DNA from: a virus
Length of the DNA stretch: 45,943 bases
Virus record (IMG/VR): IMGVR_UViG_3300031857_016953
Coordinates: 1-45,943 of that record
Strand: one strand, 5' to 3'
Shown here: in pieces, positions 30,816 to 39,564 of the stretch
Position numbering within the stretch: the first letter of the stretch is position 1
Layout of the letters: every line of letters starts with the position of its first letter
Translations under genes and position numbers: made by a program
The notes under the pieces: generated by a model
The model's database searches: none
The model's input: only the letters and a program-made list of their open reading frames with translations
Told to the model about the DNA's origin: nothing

Positions 30816-33800
30816 ATGATTAAAACAGAGTTTGGAACAGTAGTTGTCGATACAAATCTTGTGCCATATATGCGCGCAAGAGACATCGAATTTACAGGAA
30901 GAAATCTAAAACCTGGAAAGATTGCATCAATCTTTTTCGATGATATCGCAGTAAACCGTTTTTGTCAGGTTGCAAACAAAGTAGAAATCGATGCAAAGAA
31001 AGTTATTGCCTTCTCGTCAAATTCTTCTACTGCGCCGACTGCTGGAGAACTAGTTTATCAGGGAAGTTCTAGCGCATCAAATACATTCTCTGCAATTGTA
31101 GACACTTACTTTTCTGGTAATACTTCTTTCGTTATTCGTTCACTATCAGGAAACTTCGATCCATCAGCATCAATCTTTGTCGAGAATGGATCTTCAGTAA
31201 CTTATGCAAATTTATCGATTATCAGTGCTACTGAATATGACAATTCCGATTCTTTCTATCCAGGCGAAGGTGTGATTGCTACTGGTGCATTGGGAGGAAA
31301 AATATTTGCAAAAGTTATCGCAACAAGCGGCGACGATGTTGTTTATCTAAATCAAAACTTTCACAACTTAAATGTTGTGGCAACTTCTGGTTCAACACTA
31401 TCAGACTATTCATCAAAGTTCAGAGTCGGCGATCTTGTTTATCAGACAGCCGACGGTGCTGCAAGATATGACCTTGCAACATTCCGCGCACATATTGAAT
31501 ATATCAATCTAACAGACGGAAAAATTGCTCTTAGACCAATTGACGGTTATATGCTTGCCAATGCTACAAGCACAAGCACGAATGCAAATGTAAGATTGTG
31601 GTGTATTACTGATACTGCTTCGCCAAAACCACTTCATCTTGAAACATTCAATCAATCAGGATTCCCAGTTGGTTCTTATCTTAAGAGCGTTGCAAATTCT
31701 GCAAATATTAAGATTACATCATATACTCACACCTCTGGTGTCCTTGCAAACACATTAAATTCTGGATTGACTCAAGTATTGCTTCCAACCAGTGCAAATA
31801 CTTCAGGTGCTGCTGGTAATTTGATCTACTTTACCTCTGGAACATCAGCAGGATCTTTAAAACTGATTACAGCTGTAAGTGGAAGAACTGTAACTCTTGA
31901 TTCAGCACTTGAACTAGATTACTCTTCAAATACACATTATTCTATTGGTAACTTTGTTGTCGATGACACTAGTTGTTTGGCTGGCGTGTTTCAGGTTCCA
32001 GCATTTCCTGGATTTAAATTTAAGACAGGTAATCGCGTCTTAACGATTACTGATACTTCTACAGTTGATGATCCAGATTACGCAATGCGTGCTGCTGGGT
32101 CATTTGTTTCTAGTGGTATCTTAAAAACAACACAAAGAATTCAAACGACACCAACATTACAGCCAATGCCTGAGGTGGATGCTGACGCATTAGTTCGTCC
32201 AGTTTCTCCATCAGAAAGATCATATAATTCAGATGCTGTAAAAAATCCAAAGACTTCATCTACGGGGTCAACAACTCCACGAATTAATCTTGGTGATGGA
32301 TTATCTCAAACCTTTTTCACACCAAAACCAAAAATCAACGCGAACAAACAAGACTATGGTATGTTCGTAACCTCTGTTGATTTGTTCTTTAAGAGTAAAC
32401 CATTAACTTCGCTCGGCTCAATGCAGCTTCCAATTACATTGAAGATTGCCGAAGTTCAAAATGGTTATCCAACAAAGAATTATCTTGCTGCTAAAACAAT
32501 TCAATGTAAGGATGTTAAGGTTTCTAATGTCCCAAGTACAGGAAACTCAGCAACGATTACAAAGTTTACTTTCGATGATCCAGTATTCTTAGAACCATCA
32601 CGCGAATATGCGCTCGTTCTTGGATCTGATTCACCAGATTATGAGGTCTTTATTGCTGAGATTGGAGCTGATGTTCTCGGTGTGACACCAACTCGTCGTA
32701 TCTCTGAGCAGCCATATGCTGGCTCATTCTTCCGATCACAAAACTCATCAACTTGGACACCATATCAAAATCAAGATCTAATGTTTGTAATCAATAAGGC
32801 AGTTTTCCACAATGCTGGTGATGGCACTGCTCAATTTGCTCTAGATTCTGCTCCACAAGCGAATAATTATGTTGATAAAGTTATCTTACTCGCTTCCGAT
32901 TTAGATTTCCCAGTCACCGATCTATCTTATAGCCTTCGTGGCATTTATGCAAATGGTAGTGGAACAACTCAAGAAGGAGCAAGCGGTGTAGAACTCACAA
33001 AGTTTGCTCCAATTGAATATGGCGCATTACTTGATAAGTCGAATAAGACCTCAATCAATCGCCGTAAATTGCTCAAAGGTGATGCAAACAGTTTCATCAT
33101 GACTTTGACAATGTCTACTTCAGATCCAGATATCTCACCAGTTGTAAACATTGAGCGACTTGGATTAACGGCTTCAAGATACCTCGTTGATAATGCAGGC
33201 ATTCCAAATACAACTATCTCTTTATTGGGTTATGGTACTGGATACAATGCAGTTATCGCTGCAGCAAATGTGACCAATGGGCAAGAAAAGGTTCATGGTA
33301 CTAACGATGCTGCAATTACCGCAAATGCTGCTCTCTATCGTCAATATATCTATGCAAATAGCCACCATATTGGTTTCTATGCTATTAATATTTCTGGTGG
33401 TGGTGGAACTGGCGCAAAGGGTTTTGCTGTTGCAAATACTGATGCACAAAATGTTGTAAGTTATGTTGTTATTACAGATCCTGGTAGTGGATATCTAACC
33501 ACTCCAACGATTCAAATTATTTCTGGTAATGCGACACCGAATGCAAATGCAACAGCGGTTATTGCTGGCGAGACAGGTAAGTCTGGCGGTAATATTCAAG
33601 CCAAGTATATCAGCCGAGAAATCGTCCTTGAAGATGGATTTGAATCGGGTGATATGAGAGTGTTTATGGACGCAATCCGTCCAACTGGAACAGATATTAA
33701 TGTTTATTATAAAGTCAAGTCTGTAGAAGATAACGATCGCTTTGCAGATAAGAGCTGGCAATTAATGCAGAAAGTTAAGAACAATTATTCTAAGAGCGCA

Positions 33801-33992
33801 AGATCTTTAATTGGACTAGAGTTTAGACCAGACCTTCTTGAAAACAGACTCTCTTATGTCGAAAATGGAATCACATATCCAATCGGCGGTAAGTTTAAAT
33901 CATTTGCAGTTAAAGTTGTTCTAACAACAACCGATGCATCATTAGTACCAAAGGTTAGAAATCTTCGTGTGATTGCAACTCCAGAGGGTTAA
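30816..33992 (+). CDS. Large virion structural protein (baseplate/tail-fibre network)
   Basis: 1058 residues. It opens with LVPYMRARDIEFTGRNLKPG and KIASIFFDDIAVNRFCQ, a start I know from structural proteins beside DUF4815 genes in T4-like phages. A later region (SQTFFTPKPKINA, MFVTSVDLFFKSKPLTSLGS, EPSREYALVLGSDSPDYEVF, SSTWTPYQNQDLMFVINKAV) is the domain also found in those gp10-like proteins. Near nt 33220-33580 lies the glycine-rich module (GGGGTGAKG, DPGSGYLTTPTIQI). ATG 30816 is chosen (AGGA at 30801-30804) over an in-frame TTG at 30792 that overlaps the previous gene. Probably part of the outer baseplate or fibre attachment; exact T4 equivalent uncertain. Confidence 0.78.
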   Translation: MIKTEFGTVVVDTNLVPYMRARDIEFTGRNLKPGKIASIFFDDIAVNRFCQVANKVEIDAKKVIAFSSNSSTAPTAGELVYQGSSSASNTFSAIVDTYFSGNTSFVIRSLSGNFDPSASIFVENGSSVTYANLSIISATEYDNSDSFYPGEGVIATGALGGKIFAKVIATSGDDVVYLNQNFHNLNVVATSGSTLSDYSSKFRVGDLVYQTADGAARYDLATFRAHIEYINLTDGKIALRPIDGYMLANATSTSTNANVRLWCITDTASPKPLHLETFNQSGFPVGSYLKSVANSANIKITSYTHTSGVLANTLNSGLTQVLLPTSANTSGAAGNLIYFTSGTSAGSLKLITAVSGRTVTLDSALELDYSSNTHYSIGNFVVDDTSCLAGVFQVPAFPGFKFKTGNRVLTITDTSTVDDPDYAMRAAGSFVSSGILKTTQRIQTTPTLQPMPEVDADALVRPVSPSERSYNSDAVKNPKTSSTGSTTPRINLGDGLSQTFFTPKPKINANKQDYGMFVTSVDLFFKSKPLTSLGSMQLPITLKIAEVQNGYPTKNYLAAKTIQCKDVKVSNVPSTGNSATITKFTFDDPVFLEPSREYALVLGSDSPDYEVFIAEIGADVLGVTPTRRISEQPYAGSFFRSQNSSTWTPYQNQDLMFVINKAVFHNAGDGTAQFALDSAPQANNYVDKVILLASDLDFPVTDLSYSLRGIYANGSGTTQEGASGVELTKFAPIEYGALLDKSNKTSINRRKLLKGDANSFIMTLTMSTSDPDISPVVNIERLGLTASRYLVDNAGIPNTTISLLGYGTGYNAVIAAANVTNGQEKVHGTNDAAITANAALYRQYIYANSHHIGFYAINISGGGGTGAKGFAVANTDAQNVVSYVVITDPGSGYLTTPTIQIISGNATPNANATAVIAGETGKSGGNIQAKYISREIVLEDGFESGDMRVFMDAIRPTGTDINVYYKVKSVEDNDRFADKSWQLMQKVKNNYSKSARSLIGLEFRPDLLENRLSYVENGITYPIGGKFKSFAVKVVLTTTDASLVPKVRNLRVIATPEG

Positions 33993-33995
33993 TTT

Positions 33996-34223
33996 ATGGA
34001 AGTCAGGGCAAGGATTAAAGAAAATCCTGATTTTGTGAAAGACGAACGAGGAATTGCTGTTTTAAACACAAACAAAGCAGCTGTCTCAAAACATGAGATT
34101 AAGATGGCTGAATTGCGTCGCCAGAAGCAAATCGACGACGACCTAAATAACCTGAAGTCTGAAGTTTCAGATATTAAGGGTATGCTTTCCCAAATTTTAA
34201 AAGCCGTTAATGGCGAGAAATAG
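33996..34223 (+). CDS. Small coiled-coil virion-associated protein
   Basis: 75 residues, very charged. The N-terminal half carries KDERGIAVLNTNKAAVSKHE. The C-terminal half is a heptad-like helix (LNNLKSEVSDIKGMLSQIL) able to form a coiled coil. Small proteins with the LNTN plus coiled-coil layout occupy the same place before fibre genes in other T4-like phages, from memory. A strong ribosome binding site (GAGGG) precedes the ATG. Possibly a fibre hinge or assembly factor. No catalytic motif is seen. Confidence 0.72.
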   Translation: MEVRARIKENPDFVKDERGIAVLNTNKAAVSKHEIKMAELRRQKQIDDDLNNLKSEVSDIKGMLSQILKAVNGEK

Positions 34224-34225
34224 AC

Positions 34226-37144
34226 ATGGCAAATACAGTTAATGTAGGAATTACAACTAGCGCATGCACTTTTAACCAGTGGCGCATCACCGACAATCTC
34301 ATGGCAAATGATGTTAATGAGATTGCTCGTGGCGATTTCATTAAAAACAGAGGAAACATCGAACTTACAAATGGTAAAATTACACTATCTAATTCATCTG
34401 GTGGTGTAATTCTTGATGTTCATGATGATACAAATATCGATGGAACTCTTACGGTAAAAGACATCGAAGTCGATAATACCACAGGTCATGTGTATGTCGA
34501 TGCTGGTGATATTCGCTTCTTCAGAATGGGTTCCGCTGATCGTTTTTGGAGTAACACCAACACGACATTCTTCTGCGCAAATGTCTCTGTAACTAATGCT
34601 ACAGTCGGAACATTAAATGTTAATAATCAATTAACAACTATCAATACAACCGTTTATAATATTGCGAATACAAGTTTACAGGCAACGATGAATGTTCATC
34701 CTGCGAATACTTGGTTCTTTGGCGCAAATGTGAATGTTCAGAATACTGGTTCTGGGTCTCTAAATGTTTACAATCGATTGACTCATGTCAATTCTGGTAA
34801 TGTATACATCGGAAATAACGATCCTGTTTCTAAGTTTATCGTCGAGTCGCAAAATGCGATCTTCTTTGGAACGAATGTTGTCATTTCAAATACGACCACT
34901 GGCACATTTAATGTTGATAATCGAATTGTATTCGTTTCTTCACCGAATGTAATCTATTCGAATACACATTCAAGCGCAAGATTCAATGTGTTCCCAAATA
35001 CATTCTTCCATGGCGGTGAAGTAAACATTGCAAATACTGCAATGACAACGACATTCAATGTCCATGCTCAAAACGCGAACTTCTTTGGAACCAATGTTGA
35101 TATTTCTAATACGACTGTCGGCGGCACATTTAGCGTTAACTCAAATACCTTTTTCACTGCGGCGAATGTTACATTCGCAAACATCGGTTCAGGCGGTACT
35201 GTTAATGTTGCAACGAATACAAACTTCTTTGCTGCTAATGTTCTTGTATCAAATACAACTGTCGGAACATTAAATGTTGATAACCGTCTGGTATCAATAA
35301 GCGCACCAAATACGATCATCTCAAACACTCATGGTGATGCGCGATTTAATGTCTTCCCAAATACCTACTTCTTTGGTGGACATGTTAATATTGCAAATGT
35401 TTCTCAAGGCGCAACATTTAATATCACTCCAAACACTTTTATACTATCAAATGCAAATCAGTTTGGTACGCTTAATGTAACAAATAATGTTGCGGTATAT
35501 AACCTTGCTGTGAGCAATAATGCAACTGTTTCTTGGAATGTGACTGCTGGTAATGTTTATGTTAATGGAAATACGAGCACTGGTAATTTAGAATCGCGCG
35601 GAAATGTCACAGCAGTTGATACGATTAGCGTATCCAATACAACGACTGGCAATGGTATTATTGCGGCAACGGCAAACATTTACGGTAATAATATCGTAGC
35701 CAAGGCAAATGTTCTTGGAACCAATGCAGTATTGACACAGAACACAACCTCTGGAAATGTCATCGCTGCAAATGTGATCGTTTCCGAAGTGATCACAGTA
35801 TCTAATGTAACTACTGGAAATGGCGTCGCAGTTGAATCTGCAAATATCTACGGCAATAACATAATTGCGAAAGCAAACTTTGCTGGTTCTAATGCAGTAT
35901 TAACTCAAAATGTTTCTGCTGGAAACATCGCAATTACGCAAAATACGACGACAGGAAATCTAGTCGTAACGCAAAATACAAGCAGCGGTAATGTTTCTGC
36001 TGCGAATGTAATTGTTTCTCAAGTAATTACAGTATCTAATGTAACAACAGGTAACGGTGTTGCAGTTGAGTCTGCTAATGTTTATGCAAATAACTTTGTT
36101 GCTAAGAATAATGTTCTAGCACCACAAATTAATGCAACAACTAATCTAAACACTGCTTACCTATATGTTTCAACTCTCACGAATGTTTCTTGCGCTAATA
36201 TCACTACACTATTTGTTCAAGACCTAACAGTAACCAATCCAATTGCTGCTCCTGCAGAAACTAGCGGATCAGCATATCGCCTCCGCGTTGGTCAAGGATC
36301 AAGAGAAGATGGCTACTTTGGATTGAATCTTGGGTCTACCGCAAATGGAAATGCTTGGATTCGTTTTGATACTTCAGCTGGTAATGTATGGCGTGTAACT
36401 GCAAATAGCACTGAAGGAACTTACTACACTATCTTAACTCGTCAGAATCTTTCCGATTCAATTACTACAACTGATTCTACAAATGCAGGATCTTTGACCG
36501 CAGTTAAGAGTGCAGCTGATATTGCGAAGGATGCTTATGCTTCTTCTAATCTTGCGGCAAATACTGTTGCAGTTTATGCGAATGATGCGGTTATTCTTGA
36601 AAAATCTAATGTCAACTTCAACAACTCTGCATCAATTAATGTTGCAGCTGGTGTTCACGGATCGTTTAGTAATCGTTCCAATGTTGCATTTACATTAAAT
36701 ACTGCATCAATATCTTCAATTGGTACACTTACAACACCAACTACTCTTGCGACAAATGTGACAGTTTCTCAGAGCCTTAATGTTTCTGGAAATATTACTG
36801 GTACATTGAAGTCAACAAAGGATTACTTAAACACTTCAACTGTTTCTGGTGCTGTGACTGTTGACTTGAATGGTGGTAACTGGTTTAAGTATACCTTATC
36901 AGGAACACCAACCTTCACCTTTGCAAATGCTCCAGCCTCTGGAACTGCAATGACCGTAACACTACTTGTGTTGCAAAATGGTACTGGTGGTTATACGCCA
37001 GCTTGGGGTAATACAATCTACTGGGCTGGCGGTCTCGTTCCACCAGCATCTACTGGAGCAAATAAACTGGATATGTGGACATTTACAACAACTGATGGCG
37101 GAACCTCGTTTATCGGAACATTGGCTGTTAAAGACGCGAGATAA
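34226..37144 (+). CDS. Repetitive tail-fibre-like protein
   Basis: 972 residues. The N-terminus (FNQWRITDNLMANDVNEIAR, GDFIKNRGNIELTN) is a virion-attachment-type start. Residues about 90-640 are Asn/Thr/Val-rich repeats around NTTVGTLNVDN and FFGTNVDISNTT, then longer units around VSNVTTGNGVAVESANIYGN (nt about 35620-36110). The C-terminal 110 residues (TVSGAVTVDLNGGNWFKYTL, FANAPASG, WTFTTTDGGTSFIGTLAV) match a domain common at the end of phage fibres. The repeat suggests a beta-helical or beta-prism shaft. It overlaps nothing and is spaced 2-5 bases from its neighbours. Confidence 0.82.
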   Translation: MANTVNVGITTSACTFNQWRITDNLMANDVNEIARGDFIKNRGNIELTNGKITLSNSSGGVILDVHDDTNIDGTLTVKDIEVDNTTGHVYVDAGDIRFFRMGSADRFWSNTNTTFFCANVSVTNATVGTLNVNNQLTTINTTVYNIANTSLQATMNVHPANTWFFGANVNVQNTGSGSLNVYNRLTHVNSGNVYIGNNDPVSKFIVESQNAIFFGTNVVISNTTTGTFNVDNRIVFVSSPNVIYSNTHSSARFNVFPNTFFHGGEVNIANTAMTTTFNVHAQNANFFGTNVDISNTTVGGTFSVNSNTFFTAANVTFANIGSGGTVNVATNTNFFAANVLVSNTTVGTLNVDNRLVSISAPNTIISNTHGDARFNVFPNTYFFGGHVNIANVSQGATFNITPNTFILSNANQFGTLNVTNNVAVYNLAVSNNATVSWNVTAGNVYVNGNTSTGNLESRGNVTAVDTISVSNTTTGNGIIAATANIYGNNIVAKANVLGTNAVLTQNTTSGNVIAANVIVSEVITVSNVTTGNGVAVESANIYGNNIIAKANFAGSNAVLTQNVSAGNIAITQNTTTGNLVVTQNTSSGNVSAANVIVSQVITVSNVTTGNGVAVESANVYANNFVAKNNVLAPQINATTNLNTAYLYVSTLTNVSCANITTLFVQDLTVTNPIAAPAETSGSAYRLRVGQGSREDGYFGLNLGSTANGNAWIRFDTSAGNVWRVTANSTEGTYYTILTRQNLSDSITTTDSTNAGSLTAVKSAADIAKDAYASSNLAANTVAVYANDAVILEKSNVNFNNSASINVAAGVHGSFSNRSNVAFTLNTASISSIGTLTTPTTLATNVTVSQSLNVSGNITGTLKSTKDYLNTSTVSGAVTVDLNGGNWFKYTLSGTPTFTFANAPASGTAMTVTLLVLQNGTGGYTPAWGNTIYWAGGLVPPASTGANKLDMWTFTTTDGGTSFIGTLAVKDAR

Positions 37145-37149
37145 TCGCT

Positions 37150-39486
37150 ATGCCAAGACCGTTTGAGTTAAATAAAACATGGATAGTTGGACCGTCTAGA
37201 GGCACAACTTCATTTAATGCTCCAGGAAGCATTACAATCGACTATGGTCGCCATGTTGCTAAAGTTTCAGGTCGTGGTGGATCTGGGAACTCACCAGTAG
37301 CATCTGCTTGGATTACAAACTACAATACCAATTATAATGTCGCATATCCAGTTGCGAACCAACCAGCAAACGCTTGGACAATTAATTATAGTCCAAACTA
37401 CAATGTGGCTTATCCAATCGCAAATCAACCAGAAGGTAATGTGACACCAGGGGCGCCAACTCGTCCAGCAACAACCTGGTCAATTAATTATAATGCAGCT
37501 GTGTATCCAGTTGCAAATCAACCAGAGGGTAATGTAACTCCTGGTGCGCCTACCAGACCTGCGACTGCATGGTCAATTAATTATAATGCAGCTGTGTATC
37601 CGATCGCCAATCAACCAGAAGGCAATGTGACTCCTGGTGCACCAACAAGACCTGCAACTGCATGGTCAATTAATTATAATGCGATCACATATCCAGTTGC
37701 AAATCAACCAGCCACTGCCTGGGCAATTAACTACATAACGAACTATAATGTTGCATATCCAGAAGCGGCTCGTCCTGCGACTGCTTGGGTGATTAACTAT
37801 AATATAATTTACCCAGTCGGTACTACACCAGCAAATGCTTGGTCAATTAATTATAATGCTATCACATATCCGATCGGAACTCAACCAGAAGGCAATGTAA
37901 CTCCTGGTGCACCGACTCGACCAGTTACTGCATACTCAACCAATTATAATGCTGGCGTATATCCAGAACAAGGAAGACCAGAAACTGGTCGACCAGTGAC
38001 TGCATGGTCAACGAATTATAACGCTGGCGTTTATCCTGTCGGAAATTATAATTTAGGCAATCGACCAGCAACTGCTTGGATTACTAATTATAATACGATC
38101 ACATATCCCGAGGCTGGTCGACCTGTAACTGCTTGGACTACTAATTATAATACAAACTATAATCCTATCACATATCCAGAAGCGGCTCGCCCTGCGACTG
38201 CATATATATCGAATTATAATAGTCCTACTTGGAATGCTACACTAAATATCGATGGCAATGTGATGGAAATTGGCAATGATCCGATTTCAATCTATAATAA
38301 CTTTTATGGTTCGCAAAATTATCCTTGGCAGGGAAATGGACCAGCTCCATCACCAGTAAATGTCTATGGAAATATCACTTCTCCGTCGTATGGTCCTGGA
38401 ACTGCATACATACTTTATGAATCATTGCCAGGATCTGTTGCTAACCAACCAGCAACTGCATGGACGATTAACTATAATACTGGTGTATATCCAATCGGCA
38501 ATCAACCAGTTGGATCAACTCCAGCTAGCGGCTGGATAATTAATTACAACACTGGTGTATACCCAGTAGCGAATCGACCAGCCACTACTTGGGTTACTAA
38601 TTACGGCACAAATTATAATGCGATTACATATCCAGTGGCAAATCAACCAGCAAATGCTTGGGCAATTACTTACACTATCGTTTATAATGCGATCACATAT
38701 CCGATAGCGAATCAACCAGCAACTGCTTGGGCAATTAATTACATAACGAACTACAATGCTGTATACCCAGAAGCAAACCGACCAGTAAATGCTTGGTCAA
38801 CGAATTATAATGTTGCAAATGGTCCAGAGGCTGCGCGCCCTGCAACTGCTTGGGCTATTAACTATAATTCAGCCATATATCCGATCGCAAATCAACCAGA
38901 GGGGAACACCACTCCTGGTGCACCGACTCGTCCAGTAACCGCATATTCAACAAATTATAATACTGGCGTATACCCAGAAGCAACAAGACCAATTAATGCA
39001 TACTCAATCAATTACATAACTAACTATAATGTTGCATACCCAGAAGCAGCAAGACCAATTAATGCATACTCAATCAATTACATAACTAACTATAATGTTG
39101 CATACCCAGAAGCGAATCGTCCAGTAACAGCATGGACAATCAATTATACAACAAACTACAATGTTGCATACCCAATCGCAAATCAACCAGAAGGTAATGT
39201 GACACCAGGCGCACCAACTAGACCTGGAACTGCATTCTCAACCAATTATAATGTTGCATATCCAATTGCATCTCAGCCGATCGCAAATCAGCCGATAACT
39301 GCATATACTCCTGGAACAGTAGGAACTCCGACAACAGTTCTTGGTGTTTATCTTCCTGGAGGACCAGTTTCGACAGTTGCTCCATATGTCCCAGCAACAG
39401 AAGTTGTCTATTGGAGTTTCCCAGACTATCAGACACACCCAGTCTCAGTGCCTCCAGGTGGATATATTGATATTCAGATTGAATAA
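37150..39486 (+). CDS. Tyr/Asn/Pro repeat protein A (probable fibre or virion surface protein)
   Basis: 778 residues, not assigned to a known family. Conserved ends flank a repeat body. The N-terminal about 50 residues (FNAPGSITIDYGRHVAKVSG, RGGSGN) and C-terminal about 60 residues (VLGVYLPGGPV, HPVSVPPGGYIDIQIE) are shared with the next gene. Between them are about 24 units around AW[ST]INYNxxYPxANQP, often extended with EGNVTPGAPTRPAT. One non-repetitive island (nt about 38221-38436) interrupts the array. No cysteine-based or catalytic motif is seen. The position after a fibre and before hydroxylase/glycosyltransferase genes suggests an extracellular, possibly modified, virion protein. Function is inferred only. 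Confidence 0.85.
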   Translation: MPRPFELNKTWIVGPSRGTTSFNAPGSITIDYGRHVAKVSGRGGSGNSPVASAWITNYNTNYNVAYPVANQPANAWTINYSPNYNVAYPIANQPEGNVTPGAPTRPATTWSINYNAAVYPVANQPEGNVTPGAPTRPATAWSINYNAAVYPIANQPEGNVTPGAPTRPATAWSINYNAITYPVANQPATAWAINYITNYNVAYPEAARPATAWVINYNIIYPVGTTPANAWSINYNAITYPIGTQPEGNVTPGAPTRPVTAYSTNYNAGVYPEQGRPETGRPVTAWSTNYNAGVYPVGNYNLGNRPATAWITNYNTITYPEAGRPVTAWTTNYNTNYNPITYPEAARPATAYISNYNSPTWNATLNIDGNVMEIGNDPISIYNNFYGSQNYPWQGNGPAPSPVNVYGNITSPSYGPGTAYILYESLPGSVANQPATAWTINYNTGVYPIGNQPVGSTPASGWIINYNTGVYPVANRPATTWVTNYGTNYNAITYPVANQPANAWAITYTIVYNAITYPIANQPATAWAINYITNYNAVYPEANRPVNAWSTNYNVANGPEAARPATAWAINYNSAIYPIANQPEGNTTPGAPTRPVTAYSTNYNTGVYPEATRPINAYSINYITNYNVAYPEAARPINAYSINYITNYNVAYPEANRPVTAWTINYTTNYNVAYPIANQPEGNVTPGAPTRPGTAFSTNYNVAYPIASQPIANQPITAYTPGTVGTPTTVLGVYLPGGPVSTVAPYVPATEVVYWSFPDYQTHPVSVPPGGYIDIQIE
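37305..39300 (+). repeat. Repeat array in protein A (about 24 units of 18-34 residues)
   Basis: In-frame units built on NYN-x-YP-x-A-x-QP or RP with variable linkers. The EGNVTPGAPTRP linker occurs about six times. Unit lengths differ by whole codons. A 66-base tandem copy (38970-39035 and 39036-39101) differs at one position, marking a recent duplication. The unique island is near 38221-38436. Confidence 0.92.
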
Positions 39487-39504
39487 GACCTAAGAATAAA
39501 AACG

Positions 39505-39534
39505 AATAAATAAGTACATGCCCTCAAAAGAGGG
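39505..39534 (+). promoter_or_regulatory. Candidate late promoter box and hairpin between the two repeat genes
   Basis: The 78-base gap contains AATAAATA (39505-39512), a partial late-box match. It is followed by a small hairpin CCCTC-AAAA-GAGGG (39521-39534) without a T tract, so it is not a typical terminator. The hairpin would sit in the 5' leader if the box is used. GGAAAG precedes the next ATG. Confidence 0.35.
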
Positions 39535-39564
39535 TCGTGTCTCCACGCAAATTTCGGAAAGATA

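Noticed and set aside
39521-39534. Hairpin CCCTC-AAAA-GAGGG as a terminator
   Set aside because: The stem is only 5 bp and is followed by TCGTGTCT rather than a T tract.
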